64,000 bases of DNA from Paracoccaceae bacterium (GTDB lineage Bacteria > Pseudomonadota > Alphaproteobacteria > Rhodobacterales > Rhodobacteraceae), in assembly GCA_027489355.1 (NCBI GenBank), contig JAIXZY010000077.1, positions 104,339 to 168,338 of the forward strand, read 5' to 3'. Below the pieces are notes generated by a model. It did no database searches. It saw only the letters and a list, made by a program, of their open reading frames with translations, and was not told where the DNA came from. The translations under genes were made by a program, and so were the position numbers. Of this stretch, positions 63,541-64,000 are shown piece after piece. Positions within the stretch are counted from its first letter, which is position 1. Each line of letters starts with the position of its first letter.

Positions 63541-64000
63541 ATGAGCACGCGCGACACGATGGAGCTGAAGGAAGAGACGATCCGGGCGCAGTATGAGGCC
63601 GCGCTGGGGATGGTCACCGGCTTCGATCATGCGCCGCGGTTGGCGAAGCCTTTGGTTCAGGCAGTGCAGGCGGAGCGGTCGCCGGGGGTTGGGGTGCGGC
63701 CCACGTTCCGGTCGACGGTGCCGGGAATGGCGACGCGGACGACGGCGCGACCCGGCGGGGTGCGGCTGGCAGAGCGCGTCGAGAGTCTGGGGGACGGGTT
63801 GGTCTCTCCGGTGCAGGCAGCAGTGCTGAATGCACTGCGGCGGTCGCTGGCGATTGCGTTGGCGATGGGGGAGACGTTTTCGGCTCAATCGGGGCTCGCC
63901 GAGTTGAAGAAGGCGAACCTGGAGGGGCGGGTGCCTGACGCGCGGCGGGCGGAATTCGGGGAGCTGTTGCAGGGCGAGGCGCTGGTGGTGCTGTTCACCT
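63541..64000 (+). CDS. conserved hypothetical protein, N-terminal part (cut by window end)
   Basis: An open frame starts with ATG at 63541, 7 bp after the small gene, and has no stop before the window end, giving 153 residues so far. It starts MSTRDTMELKEETIRAQYEA, then has a Thr/Arg/Pro-rich linker (STVPGMATRTTARPGG) and a helical segment (LAERVESLGDGLVSPVQAAV). Codon use is normal for the genome. I recognise no domain in the visible part. It appears to be the fourth gene of the operon that starts at 61105. Confidence 0.65.
   Translation, partial: MSTRDTMELKEETIRAQYEAALGMVTGFDHAPRLAKPLVQAVQAERSPGVGVRPTFRSTVPGMATRTTARPGGVRLAERVESLGDGLVSPVQAAVLNALRRSLAIALAMGETFSAQSGLAELKKANLEGRVPDARRAEFGELLQGEALVVLFT

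Overview
The window is a high-GC alphaproteobacterial chromosome segment, most likely from the Rhodobacteraceae (Rhodobacter/Gemmobacter/Tabrizicola-like). The main support is a soluble NAD-dependent formate dehydrogenase operon whose catalytic residues (Lys295, Cys386, Arg587) fall at the Rhodobacter capsulatus FdsA numbering. Other family traits are the hemD-mitofilin-HemY block, the DUF2125 and DUF3035 proteins, paired M16 peptidases and many 4-nt ATGA gene overlaps. No IS element, prophage, integrase or CRISPR array was seen; this looks like core chromosome with a few accessory catabolic modules.

Layout. 0-8 kb: the end of dxs, a membrane protein, a TauE/SafE permease followed by two palindromic repeats, proline iminopeptidase divergent from ubiG, a SARP-like regulator, a methyltransferase, and pheS without pheT. 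7.4-15.3 kb: a minus-strand group (BaiN-like flavoprotein, MscS channel, agmatinase-type ureohydrolase, short enoyl-CoA hydratase), then a DUF2125 protein, pmbA and cysQ. 15.4-21.5 kb: a DEAD-box helicase with a long repetitive basic tail, tRNA-Thr(CGT), HemY, mitofilin (Mic60) and hemD. 21.5-24.2 kb: tsaD, gpsA, a YciI protein and an EVE protein, each overlapping the next by a few bases. 24.3-28.3 kb: a trans-4-hydroxyproline catabolic cluster (GntR regulator, DapA-type deaminase, FAD D-hydroxyproline dehydrogenase, 2-epimerase) with matching operator palindromes. 28.3-32.2 kb: uvrC, a pteridine-reductase-like SDR, a tiny zinc-ribbon membrane protein and an S49 peptidase.

32.2-39.1 kb: a LysR regulator and fdsGBA-fdhD-fdsD. 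39-43.4 kb: a ProC-like reductase and the complete dTDP-L-rhamnose set rfbCBDA. 43.5-45.9 kb: two monofunctional saccharopine dehydrogenases separated by strong hairpins. 46-54.7 kb: heparinase-like protein, purH, lspA, a DUF3035 lipoprotein, an active/inactive M16 peptidase pair, pgsA, moaD and moaE (molybdopterin synthase, relevant to the Mo-dependent formate dehydrogenase). 54.7-60.9 kb: a P1 peptidase, a zinc-ribbon protein, a clearly recognisable creatinase, an L,D-transpeptidase lipoprotein, a cupin, and panB-panC.

61-64 kb holds the best candidate for an undescribed system: a regulated-looking operon of four proteins I cannot assign. These are a coiled-coil protein, a 372-residue protein, a 72-residue product of an unusually low-GC gene, and a gene cut by the window end. 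A second unexplained signal is a set of GTAT-N-TAC octamers, written with rare codons inside unrelated genes and confined to 7.8-27.3 kb.
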